A stretch of DNA of 64,000 bases from Chamaelirium japonicum (taxonomy: Eukaryota; Streptophyta; Magnoliopsida; Liliales; Melanthiaceae), in contig CANTAL010000140.1 of assembly GCA_947650365.1 (NCBI GenBank), forward strand, positions 1 to 64,000, read 5' to 3'. Position numbers and translations under genes: made by a program. Positions 63,500 to 64,000 of this stretch are shown one piece after another. The notes under the pieces were generated by a model. That model was given only the letters and a program-made list of their open reading frames with translations. It was not told the DNA's origin and searched no databases. Each line of letters begins with the position of its first letter. The first letter of the stretch is position 1.

Positions 63500-64000
63500 A
63501 CGAATTAGAATGGATCGTATGAGTGTGAATGAATTAGAATGGATCATGCGAATGAATTAGAATGGATCGTATTAATGAATTATAATGGATCGTGCGAATG
63601 AATTAGAATGGATCGTACGAAATTCTAATTCATTCGCACGAATGTATCCATTCTAATTCATTCGTACGATCCATTCTAATTCATTCGCACAATCTATTCT
63701 AATTCACTCATACGATCCATTCTAATTTATTCGCACGATCCATTCTAATTCATTCATACGATCCATTCTAATTCATTCATATGATCCATTCTAATTCATT
63801 CGCACGATCCATTCTTACTCATTCGTACGATCCATTCTAATTCATTCGTACAATCCATTCTAATTCATTAATACGATCCATTCTAATTCATTCGCACGAT
63901 CCATTCTAATTCATTCACACTCATACGATCCATTCTAATTCATTCGCACGAATGTATCCTTTCTAATTCATTCGTACGATCCATTCTAATTCATTCGCAC
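63500..64000. repeat. Short inverted N piece, then module N running off the window
   Basis: A 120-bp G block with GTATGAGTGTGAATG (inverted N tail) switches back near 63621 (GTACGAAATTCTAATTC). The remaining C sequence follows the second half of N, up to TTCACACTCATACG near 63913 and GTATCCTTTC near 63954, and is open at the window edge. Confidence 0.82.

Larger units (their letters stand above)
1..64000. repeat. 23-bp satellite array filling the window, with strand switches
   Basis: Every part of the window is built from a 23-bp monomer or its reverse complement, with interspersed 28-bp versions. There is no unique sequence at either edge, so the array continues beyond the window. Plus-reading blocks are G-rich (6 G to 2 C per monomer) and inverted blocks are C-rich, so GC skew flips at each of about 82 switches that I counted by eye. 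Blocks range from about 20 bp to 3.6 kb. No gene, RNA gene, mobile element or regulatory site can be supported. The satellite family is not one I recognise. A eukaryotic heterochromatic origin is an inference from array size and organisation. Confidence 0.97.

Noticed and set aside
1..64000. CRISPR array, because of 23-28 bp direct repeats at regular spacing
   Set aside because: There are no unique spacers between repeats. The units abut directly, vary by point changes, and switch strand.
1..64000. Human satellite II/III-like or other GGAAT satellite
   Set aside because: The unit contains CATTC and GAATG motifs but has a fixed 23-bp period with GATCGTAC, not runs of ATTCC pentamers. I do not recognise it as a known family.
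1..64000. Telomeric repeat or centromere-protein box inside the monomer
   Set aside because: No runs of TTAGGG, TTAGG or TTTAGGG occur. GAATTAGG near 23209, 32868 and 54996 is a single-base variant of GAATTAGA. The boundary motif TCGTACGATCC does not fit the CENP-B box pattern.
1..64000. Whole strand-switching pattern as an artefact of palindromic chimeric reads
   Set aside because: Artefactual fold-backs would put switches at random places with perfect palindromes at the turn. Here the same imperfect junctions recur many times inside larger repeated modules. Artefact is still possible for the 15 or so single-copy switches.

Overview
The whole 64-kb window is satellite DNA. I find no protein-coding gene, RNA gene, transposon, CRISPR array, promoter or stretch of unique sequence. 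The basic monomer is 23 bp: two related 10-mers, GAATGAATTA and GAATGGATCG, followed by TAC (clean copy at 171-193). A 28-bp version carries five extra bases (ACATT) inside the GGAT..CGTGC part (clean copy at 665-692). The monomer is AT-rich (8 of 23 bases are G or C) and strongly strand-asymmetric (6 G, 2 C). An array like this points to a eukaryotic heterochromatic region, such as a pericentromere, a sex-chromosome or B-chromosome block, or a subtelomere. I do not recognise the satellite family and cannot name the species.

The array keeps switching strand. By eye I count about 82 switches between blocks where the monomer reads GAATG.. on the plus strand ('G blocks') and blocks where it reads ..CATTC ('C blocks'). 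About 67 of the 82 fall into nine recurrent junction types, labelled JA to JI here. Each has a private sequence, and most occur in both orientations. The strand switches therefore look like a few old breakpoints that were later copied many times, not like independent events.

Layout (labels and boundaries are mine; boundaries are good to a few tens of bases). 1-1561: a G block that is mostly inverted module N. 1562-10570: four tandem copies (the last partial) of a 2,289-bp higher-order repeat. 10571-20468: a mosaic of fragments of the same modules. 20468-32670: mosaic with two inverted copies of module M, a 712-bp duplication and a local 97-bp higher-order repeat. 32670-57510: a long-range super-repeat with order inverted M, JA, N, JD, P, JE, Q, JF, R. 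It starts near 32670, 42865 and 48640, with a further inverted M near 54850, and one copy is expanded by about 3.9 kb that includes a plus-strand M. 57510-64000: two partial plus-strand M copies and a finely broken mosaic. Part of that mosaic repeats sequence from the first 1.7 kb of the window.

Short stop-free stretches of 60-83 codons recur across the window. They are by-products of the array: 23 is not a multiple of 3, so three monomers (69 bp) read as a 23-residue peptide repeat, and most of these stretches end where a consensus monomer supplies TAA. I do not annotate them as genes. The main points of interest are the inverted-repeat architecture, the recurrent breakpoints, the nested higher-order repeats, and monomer variation that concentrates at CpG sites.
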